Below the pieces are notes generated by a model. That model saw only the letters and a program-made list of their open reading frames with translations, searched no databases and was not told the origin of the DNA. Position numbers and translations under genes: made by a program. DNA of 64,000 nt from CAWABB01 sp963701735 (lineage in GTDB: Bacteria; Bacteroidota; Ignavibacteria; UBA10030; UBA6906): the NCBI GenBank assembly GCA_963701735.1, contig CAVPBI010000023.1, positions 290,013 through 354,012 of the forward strand, written 5' to 3'. Below are positions 16,530-24,901 of the stretch, one piece after another. The stretch's first letter is position 1. Each line of letters begins with the position of its first letter.

Positions 16530-17579
16530 ATGGCAGGCACAGCACACGAACTGAACGAGCGGGAGCAGACGATTCTGCGGTACGTGGTGCAGGATTTCAT
16601 CGACACCGCAACCCCCGTCGGCTCCCGGTACATCTCGAAACGGCACGAGGATGCCCTCGGTCTGAGCTCCGCTTCGATCCGGAACGTGCTGTCCGACCTC
16701 GAGGTTCTGGGGTACGTCCACCACCCCCACACCTCCGCCGGGCGCATGCCAACCGACCTGGGATACCGATTCTATCTGGACCGCCTGATCGAGCTGGCCA
16801 GGATGTCGACCGACGAGGAACAGGCCATTCGCCGGACGCTGGACCCGACCGAGGACCCGGCGGACGTGCTGAAAGAATGTTCGCGGCTCCTGGGCAAGAT
16901 CTCGCACCAGCTCTGCATCGTCACCGCTCCCGAATTGAGCAGCGGAGTGTTCGAGAAGCTGGAGCTCGTCCAGGTCATGCCGAACCGCATCATGGTCATC
17001 ATCTCCATCAAGTCCGGTCTCGTGCGGACCATCATGATGGAGGCGACCTCCGAGTTCCCGCGCGAGAAGCTGGAAGACCTCGGCCGGTTCCTCAACGAGC
17101 GGCTCTCCGGGCTGACGATCAAGCAGATCCGGGAGACGTTTGCGGAGAGGGTCCGCGACGGCGCGTCGGAAGATACGGGGCTCATTCAGCTGTTCATCGA
17201 TTCCGTCGACAAGCTGTTCGTGACGCCAGCAACCGGCCGGTATCACGTCGGCGGCACCGAGCAGCTCATCGAGCAGCCGGAGTTCATGAATCCCCGGGAC
17301 TTCCGGAGCGTGATCGAGCTGATCAATGACCAGGAAATTCTGGTCCATGTGCTGAGGAAACACGAGGCCGGGCCGGACGAGGTGAAAGTCACGATCGGAC
17401 GCGAGCACGAGGACGGCAAGCTCGAGCCGTACAGCGTCATCACCGCGCGGTATTCCATCGGCGACGTCACCGGCTCCATCGGCGTCCTCGGCCCGAAGCG
17501 CATGCCGTACGACCGCATGATCCCGCTGGTCGATTTTGTGGCGAGGACCGTTTCTGAAATGTTCGCACCACCGAAATGA
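16530..17579 (+). CDS. hrcA: Heat-inducible transcription repressor HrcA
   Basis: 349 residues. The N-terminal winged-helix domain (LNEREQTILRYVVQDFIDTA, PVGSRYISKRH, LSSASIRNVLSDLEVLGYV) is followed by the dimerisation and GAF-like domains (ending VTGSIGVLGPKRMPYDRMI). HrcA represses chaperone operons by binding CIRCE elements, helped by GroEL. It is first in hrcA-grpE-dnaJ, and its TGA overlaps the grpE ATG. The expected CIRCE site is not seen in its own promoter region. Confidence 0.95.
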   Translation: MAGTAHELNEREQTILRYVVQDFIDTATPVGSRYISKRHEDALGLSSASIRNVLSDLEVLGYVHHPHTSAGRMPTDLGYRFYLDRLIELARMSTDEEQAIRRTLDPTEDPADVLKECSRLLGKISHQLCIVTAPELSSGVFEKLELVQVMPNRIMVIISIKSGLVRTIMMEATSEFPREKLEDLGRFLNERLSGLTIKQIRETFAERVRDGASEDTGLIQLFIDSVDKLFVTPATGRYHVGGTEQLIEQPEFMNPRDFRSVIELINDQEILVHVLRKHEAGPDEVKVTIGREHEDGKLEPYSVITARYSIGDVTGSIGVLGPKRMPYDRMIPLVDFVARTVSEMFAPPK

Positions 17580-18226
17580 CACGAATGCACGACGAGACAC
17601 CCAAGAATCCCGAGACAATACGCGACAGTTCTTCATCGGAATCTTCCACTGCGTCATCCACGCCGCCGCCGGCTCCCGGTGATGCGCGCGACCAGGCCGT
17701 TGCCGACCTCGCCGCGCAGCTCGAGGAAACCCGTCGGCTTGCCGACCAGTACAAAGACCAGCTCCTCCGCAGGGCCGCAGAGCTCGAGAACTTCAAACGC
17801 CGCAGTGAGACCGAGATCGCGACGATCATCCGGAACTCGAACGAGAACCTGCTGACGGCCCTGCTCCCCGTTCTCGACGATTTCGACCGGTCGCTGAAGG
17901 CCTCCGCCGACAGCACCGACCTGGAATCGCTCCGGCGCGGCATCGAGCTGATCGCACAGAAGCTCGCAAAGGTGCTCGAGCGGGAAGGCCTTGTCCCGTT
18001 CGAGTCGGTCGGACAGCCTTTCGATGTCGCCTATCACGACGCGCTCCTCCAGCTCCCGAGGGCGGACGTCCCGCCGCACACCGTCGTCGAGGAAGTGGAA
18101 CGAGGATACAGGCTGCGGGACAAGGTGCTCCGGCACGCGAAAGTTGTCGTCTCGGCGTCCGCCGACGATCATGAGGCCGGCTCCGCCGACGCGGGCCGCA
18201 CCGACGCGGAGAAGCCCAATGGCTAA
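17576..18226 (+). CDS. grpE: Nucleotide exchange factor GrpE
   Basis: 216 residues. A disordered Ser/Pro-rich N-terminus (~1-45) is followed by a long coiled coil (LAAQLEETRRLADQYKDQLL, RRAAELENFKRRSETE) and the beta-domain (VGQPFDVAYHDALLQLPRAD, GYRLRDKVLRHAKVVVS). It releases ADP from DnaK. The start overlaps hrcA by ATGA and the stop overlaps dnaJ by 8 bases. Confidence 0.95.
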   Translation: MTRMHDETPKNPETIRDSSSSESSTASSTPPPAPGDARDQAVADLAAQLEETRRLADQYKDQLLRRAAELENFKRRSETEIATIIRNSNENLLTALLPVLDDFDRSLKASADSTDLESLRRGIELIAQKLAKVLEREGLVPFESVGQPFDVAYHDALLQLPRADVPPHTVVEEVERGYRLRDKVLRHAKVVVSASADDHEAGSADAGRTDAEKPNG

Positions 18227-19391
18227 GCGCGACTACTACGAAATCCTCGGGGTTCCGCGCACGGCCTCGGCAGAGGAAATCAAGAAGGCGTACAGGAAAC
18301 TGGCCCTTCAGTTCCACCCCGACAGGAACCCCGGCAAGAAAGAGGCCGAGGAGAAGTTCAAGGAGGCCGCGGAAGCGTACGAAGTCCTCGGCGACGCCCA
18401 GAAGCGGCAGCGCTACGACCAGTACGGGCACGATGGAATGCGCGGCACCGATTTCCGCCCGTTCACGGACGTGAACGACATCTTCAGCACGTTCAGCGAC
18501 ATCTTCGGCGGAGGTTTCGGGGGCTCCATCTTCGATGAGATGTTCGGGGGCCAGACGCGGCAGCGCCGCGGAGGCTCCGGCACCGGGACTCCCGGGTCCG
18601 ATCTCAAGATCCGTCTCGCGCTGACGCTCGAGGAGATCGCGATCGGGGTCGAGAAGAGGCTGAAGGTCAAGAAGCTCAGGTCCTGCGACTCGTGCAGAGG
18701 CACCGGCGCCCGCTCGGGGTCGTCGCTGGTCACCTGCCCGGCCTGCAATGGCACGGGCGAAATCCGCCAGGTCTCCCGCTCGGTGTTTGGCCAGTTCGTG
18801 AATATTGCCCCGTGCAACAACTGCGGCGGCGAAGGACGCGTCGTGCGTGAACCGTGCACGACATGCTCCGGTGACGGCCGCGTGCAGGGCGAAAGCACCA
18901 TCAAAGTGTCCATCCCCTCCGGCGTCAGCGAAGGAAACTACATCCCCCTGCGCGGCGAGGGGAACGCGGGCAAGCGCGGCGGACCGGCGGGCGACATCAT
19001 CGTCGTCATCGAGGAAGAACCGCACAACGTCTTCACCCGGAACGGCGACGACGTGGTCCTTGACCTCCTCGTCAGCTTCGCGGAAGCGGCGCTCGGGGCG
19101 GACGTCGAACTGCCCACGCTGACCGGCCGGGCGAAGCTGCACATCGAGCCGGGAACCCAGTCGGGACGGATTCTCAGGATGCGGGAGAAAGGCATTCCGC
19201 ATCTCAACCACCACGGACGCGGCGACCAGCTCGTCCGCGTCAACATCTGGGTCCCCACGTCGCTGTCGTCGCAGGACAAAGCGCTGCTCAAGCAGCTGGC
19301 GTCCAGCGAGAGCATGCACCCCCGCGACGGCGACACGTCGGCGAATTCGGACAAGAGTTTCTCCACCCGCTCGAAGCGGGTGCCTCAGTAA
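18219..19391 (+). CDS. dnaJ: Chaperone DnaJ (type I Hsp40)
   Basis: 390 residues with the full type I layout: J-domain with HPD (RDYYEILGVPR, LQFHPDRNPG), a Gly/Phe-rich segment (~75-110), and four zinc-finger repeats CDSCRGTG, CPACNGTG, CNNCGGEG and CTTCSGDG. The C-terminal substrate-binding domain follows. It stimulates DnaK ATPase and delivers unfolded proteins. ATG at 18219 lies inside the grpE end. dnaK itself is not in the window. Confidence 0.96.
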   Translation: MAKRDYYEILGVPRTASAEEIKKAYRKLALQFHPDRNPGKKEAEEKFKEAAEAYEVLGDAQKRQRYDQYGHDGMRGTDFRPFTDVNDIFSTFSDIFGGGFGGSIFDEMFGGQTRQRRGGSGTGTPGSDLKIRLALTLEEIAIGVEKRLKVKKLRSCDSCRGTGARSGSSLVTCPACNGTGEIRQVSRSVFGQFVNIAPCNNCGGEGRVVREPCTTCSGDGRVQGESTIKVSIPSGVSEGNYIPLRGEGNAGKRGGPAGDIIVVIEEEPHNVFTRNGDDVVLDLLVSFAEAALGADVELPTLTGRAKLHIEPGTQSGRILRMREKGIPHLNHHGRGDQLVRVNIWVPTSLSSQDKALLKQLASSESMHPRDGDTSANSDKSFSTRSKRVPQ

Positions 19392-19458
19392 CAACACCGC
19401 ACGCTCATAACCGGCCGGCCCCCTGGCGGTGGATCGTCAACCACCACAGGAGGCTCGC

Positions 19459-19914
19459 ATGCCTTTCACCTCGATTCTCCACGATGCCTTCGGGTTCACC
19501 CGGAACGAGCTCCGCATCGTCGCGCTGCTCAGCATTGTCATGACGGCCGGCCTCGGCATCCGATGGTACAGGGCGGCCCATCCCGTTCCACCGGACGTGT
19601 CGCCCCCCTTCGCCTATGCGGCACTCGACAGCACCTTCCTCGCACTGTCGAACCCGGCCGACAGCGTCGCATCCCGCGACACCCAGCCGCCGCGGGCGCC
19701 GCACGAACCGATCGACATCAACGCCGCCGGCGTGGCCGATCTCGTCGCGCTCCCCGGCATCGGACCTGCGATCGCCGCACGCATCATCGAAGACAGACAG
19801 GCCCGCGGCCCGTACCGGCGCGCAGACGACCTCCTTCGCGTCAAAGGCATCGGACCGAAGAAACTGGCGCGCATCCGCCCACACATACGCGTCGGACCGC
19901 GCGTCCTTCCTTGA
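19459..19914 (+). CDS. Helix-hairpin-helix (ComEA-like) protein
   Basis: 151 residues. An N-terminal hydrophobic segment (~20-36, RIVALLSIVMTAGLGI) and a polar linker lead to two HhH motifs (INAAGVADLVALPGIGPAIA and LLRVKGIGPKKLARIRPHI). This is the architecture of ComEA-family periplasmic DNA-binding proteins. The ATG at 19459 is preferred because AGGAGG lies six bases upstream. The frame also offers a start at 19429 without a ribosome site. A DNA-uptake role is plausible but not shown. Confidence 0.75.
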   Translation: MPFTSILHDAFGFTRNELRIVALLSIVMTAGLGIRWYRAAHPVPPDVSPPFAYAALDSTFLALSNPADSVASRDTQPPRAPHEPIDINAAGVADLVALPGIGPAIAARIIEDRQARGPYRRADDLLRVKGIGPKKLARIRPHIRVGPRVLP

Positions 19915-19939
19915 TTGCCATGGAACCTTTTCGCATATT
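19911..19939 (+). promoter_or_regulatory. Promoter giving a probably leaderless mRNA (PilM-like gene)
   Basis: TTGATT (19911-19916), 17 bases, CATATT (19934-19939). The expected transcription start is near 19946, at most two bases before the ATG at 19948. No ribosome-binding site is present upstream. Confidence 0.55.
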
Positions 19940-19947
19940 TTCCCACT

Positions 19948-20850
19948 ATGCCTGACAACATCCGCATCCTGGGGCTCAGCATCGAGGAATCCGCCGTTCG
20001 CGCGGTGGAGATCATGCGCAGGGACGACCGTATCGTCGTCCTGGCCGCCGACACCTGGGCCAACACGCTCCCGCCGCCGGGCGAAACCATGTCCGACGAG
20101 AACGTGGGAGCGTTCAAGGAAGCCCTCGACGCCTTCCTGAAAGTCAACCAGGTGAAAGCCAAGCACGTGTCGGTCGCGCTTGACACCTCGGGACTCTTCA
20201 TCACGACGATCCCCCTCCCGGAGACCTCGACCAGGGAGGACATCCACCGGCAGATCGTGTGGGAACTCCAGCAGTTCTTCCCGGATGTCGCGCCGGCGGA
20301 CTTCGTTCACGACGCGTACCGCCTCGCGGTCGACCACACGCACGGCACAGCGGAATTCCTGTGCGTCGCCGCGCGACGCCAGTATACGCGGACCGTGCAG
20401 ACCATACTCGTCGACCGGGGCTTTCGGCTGGAACTCGTGGACGCGGATCACTTCGGCGCCGAACACGCTTTTCGCGCGGGGTATCCGGAGTCAGCCCAGA
20501 AAGTGGTGCTGCTTGCAGGGGTCAAGAAGGGCCGCGTCGACCTCAGCGTGATCAAGAACGGCACGCTCGCGGCGTACGATTTCGTGACGCCGGAATCGCC
20601 TGAGGACCTGGCCGCTGAACTCAGGCGACAGCAGGAGCAGGTGACAGGCCTGGACTCAGTCATGACCTACGGGCCCGCCCTGGACGACGACGCGCTCGCC
20701 GGTCTCCGCAGGTCGCTCATTGTTCCCGTGGAGGCGATGGATCCGTTCAGGTCCCATGAAGTGTCGGCCCCCGCCAGGCTGTCGCCGGGGCTGCAACTCC
20801 CGGCCCACTGGTACTGCGCAGCCATCGGCGTCGCACTGCGAAACGAGTAG
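19948..20850 (+). CDS. PilM/GspL-like actin-fold protein
   Basis: 300 residues. The start reads MPDNIRILGLSIEESAVRAV and the protein continues with VSVALDTSGLFITTIPLPE and DIHRQIVWELQQFFPD. This ATPase-fold pattern resembles type IV pilus assembly PilM. The ATG at 19948 lacks a ribosome site but lies directly after a promoter. A 300-residue length fits, but I see no PilN/O/P genes next to it, so a pilus role is uncertain. rsmD follows four bases later. Confidence 0.55.
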   Translation: MPDNIRILGLSIEESAVRAVEIMRRDDRIVVLAADTWANTLPPPGETMSDENVGAFKEALDAFLKVNQVKAKHVSVALDTSGLFITTIPLPETSTREDIHRQIVWELQQFFPDVAPADFVHDAYRLAVDHTHGTAEFLCVAARRQYTRTVQTILVDRGFRLELVDADHFGAEHAFRAGYPESAQKVVLLAGVKKGRVDLSVIKNGTLAAYDFVTPESPEDLAAELRRQQEQVTGLDSVMTYGPALDDDALAGLRRSLIVPVEAMDPFRSHEVSAPARLSPGLQLPAHWYCAAIGVALRNE

Positions 20851-20854
20851 CGGG

Positions 20855-21424
20855 ATGCGGATCACCACAGGGAGGTTCAAGGGGAGAACGGTTCAGACCG
20901 TGGGTGACCTCTCGGTCCGGCCGGCGATGGACCGGGCCCGGCAGACGATCTTTAACATCCTCTCGGCACGCATGGAGCTTGACGGGATCTCGGTCCTCGA
21001 TCTCTTCGCCGGGAGCGGAAGCCTCGGCCTCGAGGCGCTCAGCCGCGGGGCGGGCAAGGCGGTCTTCGTCGAGGCATCGCGGGAAGCCAGCAGGCTTCTT
21101 GAAGCGACGATCGAGCGCTTCGGGTGCGTTGACGAGGCAGACGTGCTTACAATGGACGTCCGGCAGTTCCTTGCCGGCAACCGGGAGCGGTTCCACCTCG
21201 TGTTCTCCGATCCGCCCTACGCTTATCCGCACACTGCCGGCATGCCGGACGACATCATCGCGGGGAACCATCTCACACCCGGCGGCATTCTGATGATCGA
21301 GCACGCGACCGGGCTCGAGTTCCCCGCTTCCACCCGGTGGGAGCTGTTCACCGGACGGCGATTTGGCCGGACGGCGCTTTCGTTCTTCCGTCCGGTTCAC
21401 AACCAGGAGGCGACACGCCCATGA
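20855..21424 (+). CDS. rsmD: 16S rRNA (guanine966-N2)-methyltransferase RsmD
   Basis: 189 residues, usual size. It shows the family start MRITTGRFKGR, the SVRPAMDRARQTIFNIL motif, the SAM-binding VLDLFAGSGSLGLEALSRGA and the catalytic SDPPY. It methylates G966 of 16S rRNA during 30S assembly. The stop overlaps coaD (ATGA), the common rsmD-coaD pair. Confidence 0.95.
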   Translation: MRITTGRFKGRTVQTVGDLSVRPAMDRARQTIFNILSARMELDGISVLDLFAGSGSLGLEALSRGAGKAVFVEASREASRLLEATIERFGCVDEADVLTMDVRQFLAGNRERFHLVFSDPPYAYPHTAGMPDDIIAGNHLTPGGILMIEHATGLEFPASTRWELFTGRRFGRTALSFFRPVHNQEATRP

Positions 21425-21904
21425 AGCTGCGACCGGCGATCTACCCCGGGACCTTCGACCCCATCACGTACGGGCACATCGATGTGGTGAACAGGGCTGC
21501 CGCGATGTTCCCGCGGCTGATCATCCTCGTCGCACGCAACCCGGTCAAGGCACCCATGTTCTCGGACATCGAGCGCATCGCGATGATCAGGGAGGTCTTC
21601 CGGGGAAGGAAGAACATCACCGTCGACGGATTCGACGGGCTGCTGGTGGATTATGCACGGCAGACGAGGGCGACCGCGATCATCAGGGGCCTGCGTGCCG
21701 TGTCCGACTTCGAGTACGAGTTCCAGATGGCGCTCATGAATCGCAAACTGTATCGCAGACATCGACACGGTCTTTCTGGCGCCGGACGAGCGGTACACGT
21801 ATCTGAACTCCAGCATCGTGCGCGAGGTCGCGCGGCTGGGCGGCGACATCGACGACTTCGTCCCGCCCGTCGTGCGGAAGCGCCTGCGGGCGCTCAAGCG
21901 CTGA
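21421..21904 (+). CDS. coaD: Phosphopantetheine adenylyltransferase CoaD, frameshifted
   Basis: Fourth step of coenzyme A synthesis. The first ~110 residues are typical (IYPGTFDPITYGHIDVVNRA with the TxGH motif, ARNPVKAPMF, ATAIIRGLRAVSDFEYEFQM, ALMNRKL). After 21750 the frame breaks. Skipping one base restores ADIDTVFLAPDERYTYLNSS and IVREVARLGGDIDDFVPPVV up to TGA at 21902-21904. The restored protein is about 160 residues, the normal length. The unshifted frame runs to 21927 with nonsense content. CoaD is essential, so a sequence error is likelier than a true null. Confidence 0.85.
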
Positions 21905-21946
21905 TATCACTGACGATTATCGAGTAACCGCCGTTTCCAGGACGCC

Positions 21947-22324
21947 ATGCCCACGTACGAATACCAGTGCAAAGCCTGCGGTCACGCGCTCGAGGAATTC
22001 CATTCCATCATGGTGCCGCCGCTCACACGATGCCCCAAGTGCGACACGGATAACCTCGTCCGCGTCATGGGCACGGGTGGGGGCCTCATATTCCGGGGAA
22101 CCGGGTTCTACCTGACGGACTACAAGAAGAGCGGCGGCTCGCCCTCGTCGTCCGGCGGGAGCCCGGGCAGCAAGCCGTCAGGTGGGAGCCCGGGCAGCAA
22201 GCCGTCCGGCGAGAGTCCAGGCAGCAAGCCGTCCGGCGAGAGTTCGGGGAGCACGTCGTCGGAAGGCGGCTCCGGCAGCAGCTCAACCCCCGGCGGATCG
22301 GGGGACACAAAAGGGGGACGCTGA
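21947..22324 (+). CDS. FmdB-type zinc-ribbon protein with Gly/Ser/Pro repeat tail
   Basis: 125 residues. Residues 1-60 are an FmdB zinc ribbon (MPTYEYQCKACGHALEEF, then CPKCD), whose role is unknown despite the name of the family. The second half is a low-complexity tail of near-perfect nine-residue repeats (GSKPSGGSP / GSKPSGESP), encoded by 27-base tandem repeats. The tail is probably disordered. It converges with lptB with five bases between stops. Confidence 0.85.
   Translation: MPTYEYQCKACGHALEEFHSIMVPPLTRCPKCDTDNLVRVMGTGGGLIFRGTGFYLTDYKKSGGSPSSSGGSPGSKPSGGSPGSKPSGESPGSKPSGESSGSTSSEGGSGSSSTPGGSGDTKGGR
22153..22260 (+). repeat. 27-bp coding tandem repeat
   Basis: Four 27-base units encode GSKPSG(G/E)SP-like repeats in the FmdB-family tail. 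The first two are almost identical and the last is diverged. They keep the reading frame, so copy-number change would alter tail length only. Confidence 0.8.
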
Positions 22325-22329
22325 CCGGG

Positions 22330-23091
22330 TCACTCGTACCGGTCCAGCTTGAACTTCTCTCCGAGGTACAACTTCCGCGCGTCCGGGTCGTTTGCCAGAT
22401 ACTCGGCCGTGCCGGCCTTCAGGATTCTCCCCTCAAACAGCAGGTATGCCCTGTCGGTGATCGAAAGGGTTTCGTGGACGTTGTGGTCGGTCACCAGCAC
22501 GCCGATCCCCCGCTCGCGGAGGCCGCTGACGATCTTCATGATTTCCTCGACCGCGATCGGATCGATTCCGGCGAACGGCTCATCGAGCAGGATGAAACCC
22601 GGTTCGGTCGCCAGCGCGCGGGCAATCTCCGTCCGCCGCCGCTCCCCTCCCGAGAGCATGTACCCCTTGCTGCGCGCGATATGCGTGATGCTGAAGTCCT
22701 GCAGCAGCCGGTCGCACCGCTGTTTCCGCTCCGCGGCCGGGAAGCCCATCGCCTGCAACACTGCGAGGATGTTCTCCTCCACGGTCAACTTCCTGTACAC
22801 CGATGCTTCCTGCGGGAGATAACCCACGCCGAGACGGGCCCGCCTGTACATCGGCGTCGTCGTGATCTCCGAATCATCCAGGAAAACTTTGCCGGCTTCC
22901 GGGCGAATCATCCCGACGATCATATAGAAGGTCGTCGTCTTCCCGGCACCGTTCGGCCCCAGGAGCCCGACCACCTCGCCCCGGCGCACTTCGATGCTGA
23001 CGTCGTCGACCACCGTGCGTTTGCGATAGCGCTTGACCAACCCTTCGGATCGTAGCAGGCTCACCCTGCCGTCTTCCGCAGTCGTGTCCAT
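22330..23091 (-). CDS. lptB: LPS export ABC transporter ATPase LptB
   Basis: About 245-253 residues. Walker A GPNGAGKTT, Q-loop region GVGYLPQEASVYRKLTVEEN, signature LSGGERRR and Walker B FILLDEPFAGID match LptB, the motor of LptB2FG that extracts LPS from the inner membrane. The frame allows ATG at 23091, but GTG at 23064 (SLLRSEGLVKRYRKRTVVDD) overlaps the upstream stop as GTGA and fits the usual LptB start better. It is last in the kdsA-lptB block. Confidence 0.94.
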   Translation of the reverse strand: MDTTAEDGRVSLLRSEGLVKRYRKRTVVDDVSIEVRRGEVVGLLGPNGAGKTTTFYMIVGMIRPEAGKVFLDDSEITTTPMYRRARLGVGYLPQEASVYRKLTVEENILAVLQAMGFPAAERKQRCDRLLQDFSITHIARSKGYMLSGGERRRTEIARALATEPGFILLDEPFAGIDPIAVEEIMKIVSGLRERGIGVLVTDHNVHETLSITDRAYLLFEGRILKAGTAEYLANDPDARKLYLGEKFKLDRYE

Positions 23092-24338
23092 GGTATCTCG
23101 ATGTTGTTCATTGCAGGCCGGTCCAGTCGCAGGAGGAATCCCGGCACGCGGAACTCCGTTTCCTTGCCCGCGACCAGGGGCTCGGGATGGTATTCCCCTT
23201 CGACGCCGCCGACGATGCCGATAGAGCGCACCCGACCTTCATCAAACAGGAGCGTGATCCTGTCCCCGGTTGAGGTCGTCACGCCGTTCGCCGCCGTGTC
23301 TTCGTACGCAAAATAGATGCTCATCGCACGCACGTCGGCGCGAACGGTTTGCAGCCGCCGCTGGTCGAACTGCATCCGCAGCGTTTCGCCCGCGAGCTGG
23401 TTGTAGCGCGAGGGCCGGAGCGAGTCCGCGCGAGAGAGCGTCAGCGCGTTTCCCATCACGAAGACTTCCCTGAGGCTCCGGCTCTCCAGGGCCACATCGA
23501 TGGAATCCCCGGTGGTCTGGCTGTCCTGATACCAGACGACCGGCGATCCCCGGAGCAGAATGCTGTCGCCCTGCGTGAAGAACACCGCGCGGCCGGAGAT
23601 CGCTGAGAGCTCCCCGCGAAGGATCTGCACCGAGTCGATGGCAACCAGCCGCGGAAGCGTATCCCGGATGGATTCCATGACGAGGCTGCGGACGATCAGC
23701 GTGTCGCCGACACCGCCGGTGGTGTCGGCCTGGAGCAACACCGGATCTGCGGTCATCCTGTTCACGCCACGATCCGGGTCGTGCTCGAGCCGGCCGCCGA
23801 GAATGAGGATCCGATCCGACGGGCTCTCCACGCGGACGTTCCCGGTCGCGATCGACCTCCTCGAGTCCCGGTAGAACACAAGGCTGTCCGCCGTCACGAC
23901 CGAAGCGCTGTCGCGGACCCGCACGCGGGAGCGGAAGAACGCGGTCCGGGACTCAATCAGATACTCTCCGTACTCGGCCGTGAGGTCCATGCGGCCATCC
24001 GTGAGTCGGACCTTCTCAAACGCTTCTGCGCGCCGGGAGTCGCGGTGGTAGGTTCCCCGGGGAGACGTCAGCGTCAGGCTGTCGTCGGTCACGACGACCT
24101 TGCCGGTCAGGTTGACGGTGCCGCTCTTGATGAACTGGAGGGCCCGGTCGCAGGAAATCCGGACGTTCCCCTGGGCGAGCCGCACGTTTCCGATGAGCTC
24201 CCGCGCGTCCTGCCCCTCGATCACCAGCCCCACGAGGCTGTCGGCATTTTCCAGCACGACGACCCGGTCCTGCTGTGCGCCGGCCCGGAGTGCGAACACG
24301 GCGAACATCGCCAGAACCATTGCAGCACGGAGACTCAT
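23061..24338 (-). CDS. OstA/LptA-like periplasmic protein (extended)
   Basis: 425 residues: a signal peptide (MSLRAAMVLAMFAVFALRAG), then repeated OstA-like beta-jellyroll strands (ARELIGNVRLAQGNVRISC, KVVVTDDSLTLTSPRG, SIATGNVRVESPSDRILILG). LptA forms the periplasmic LPS bridge between LptC and LptD. At over 400 residues it is much longer than proteobacterial LptA (~185) and contains several OstA-type repeats, as FCB-group relatives do. The gene lies between lptC and lptB, overlapping both. Confidence 0.82.
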   Translation of the reverse strand: MSLRAAMVLAMFAVFALRAGAQQDRVVVLENADSLVGLVIEGQDARELIGNVRLAQGNVRISCDRALQFIKSGTVNLTGKVVVTDDSLTLTSPRGTYHRDSRRAEAFEKVRLTDGRMDLTAEYGEYLIESRTAFFRSRVRVRDSASVVTADSLVFYRDSRRSIATGNVRVESPSDRILILGGRLEHDPDRGVNRMTADPVLLQADTTGGVGDTLIVRSLVMESIRDTLPRLVAIDSVQILRGELSAISGRAVFFTQGDSILLRGSPVVWYQDSQTTGDSIDVALESRSLREVFVMGNALTLSRADSLRPSRYNQLAGETLRMQFDQRRLQTVRADVRAMSIYFAYEDTAANGVTTSTGDRITLLFDEGRVRSIGIVGGVEGEYHPEPLVAGKETEFRVPGFLLRLDRPAMNNIEIPWTRLRKTAG

Positions 24339-24901
24339 GGCGTCGGAGGCCGGGACTCATTCGTGCCGGCCTGTCCGGTGGTGACTGCCTGTCCGGTCAC
24401 GCGGAAGATCCGGTAGTTCTTCAGGCTCTGATCGCTGACCAGGCCGTGGCCGCGGATCTGTTCGGTGGTCGAGCGGATGTCTACGAACGCCTCCGTGTGG
24501 ATCTTGCGCTCCGCGTTTGTCCAGAAAAGGCTGTCGGTCTTGAGAACGGTCCCGTCGTCCGAGGTGACCACCACCTGCTCGAACGCGTAGAAATCCCGGG
24601 TCCGGTCGTCGACCCGCCCCCGCCGGGCTGTCAGGGTCGACGTCTTCTTCCCGGACTCGTCGAAGAAGTCCACATGGATGCTGTCGCCGAGAAGTGTCTC
24701 GCGCCTGTTCTCGTAGATCGCGATGTGCCCGGCCCAGAGCACGGCCTTCACCACCGCCGAGTCGGAAAACGTCACCGTGCTCCGCCAGCTTTGCTGCGTC
24801 GGGATCTCCTCCTCACCGAGCGGGATCAGCGAGGGCTTCACCCTCTCTTCGCACCCGGTCAGGAACAGCGCCAGAACCGCGACGGCCGCAGTGACTCTCA
24901 C
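24335..24901 (-). CDS. lptC: LPS export protein LptC (lipoprotein form)
   Basis: 188 residues with a lipobox (VAVLALFLTGCEE) instead of the plain membrane helix of enterobacterial LptC. The OstA-like fold follows: GDSIHVDFFDESGKKTSTLT, ARRGRVDDRTRDFYAFEQVV, TVLKTDSLFW. LptC hands LPS from LptB2FG to LptA. Four-base overlaps on both sides with kdsD and lptA indicate tight coupling. Confidence 0.85.
   Translation of the reverse strand: MRVTAAVAVLALFLTGCEERVKPSLIPLGEEEIPTQQSWRSTVTFSDSAVVKAVLWAGHIAIYENRRETLLGDSIHVDFFDESGKKTSTLTARRGRVDDRTRDFYAFEQVVVTSDDGTVLKTDSLFWTNAERKIHTEAFVDIRSTTEQIRGHGLVSDQSLKNYRIFRVTGQAVTTGQAGTNESRPPTP

Noticed and set aside
21337..21927. A 196-codon coaD-containing frame as the real gene
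   Set aside because: The part before 21421 overlaps rsmD out of frame, and the part after 21750 is unlike CoaD; the corrected span 21421-21904 fits the family length.
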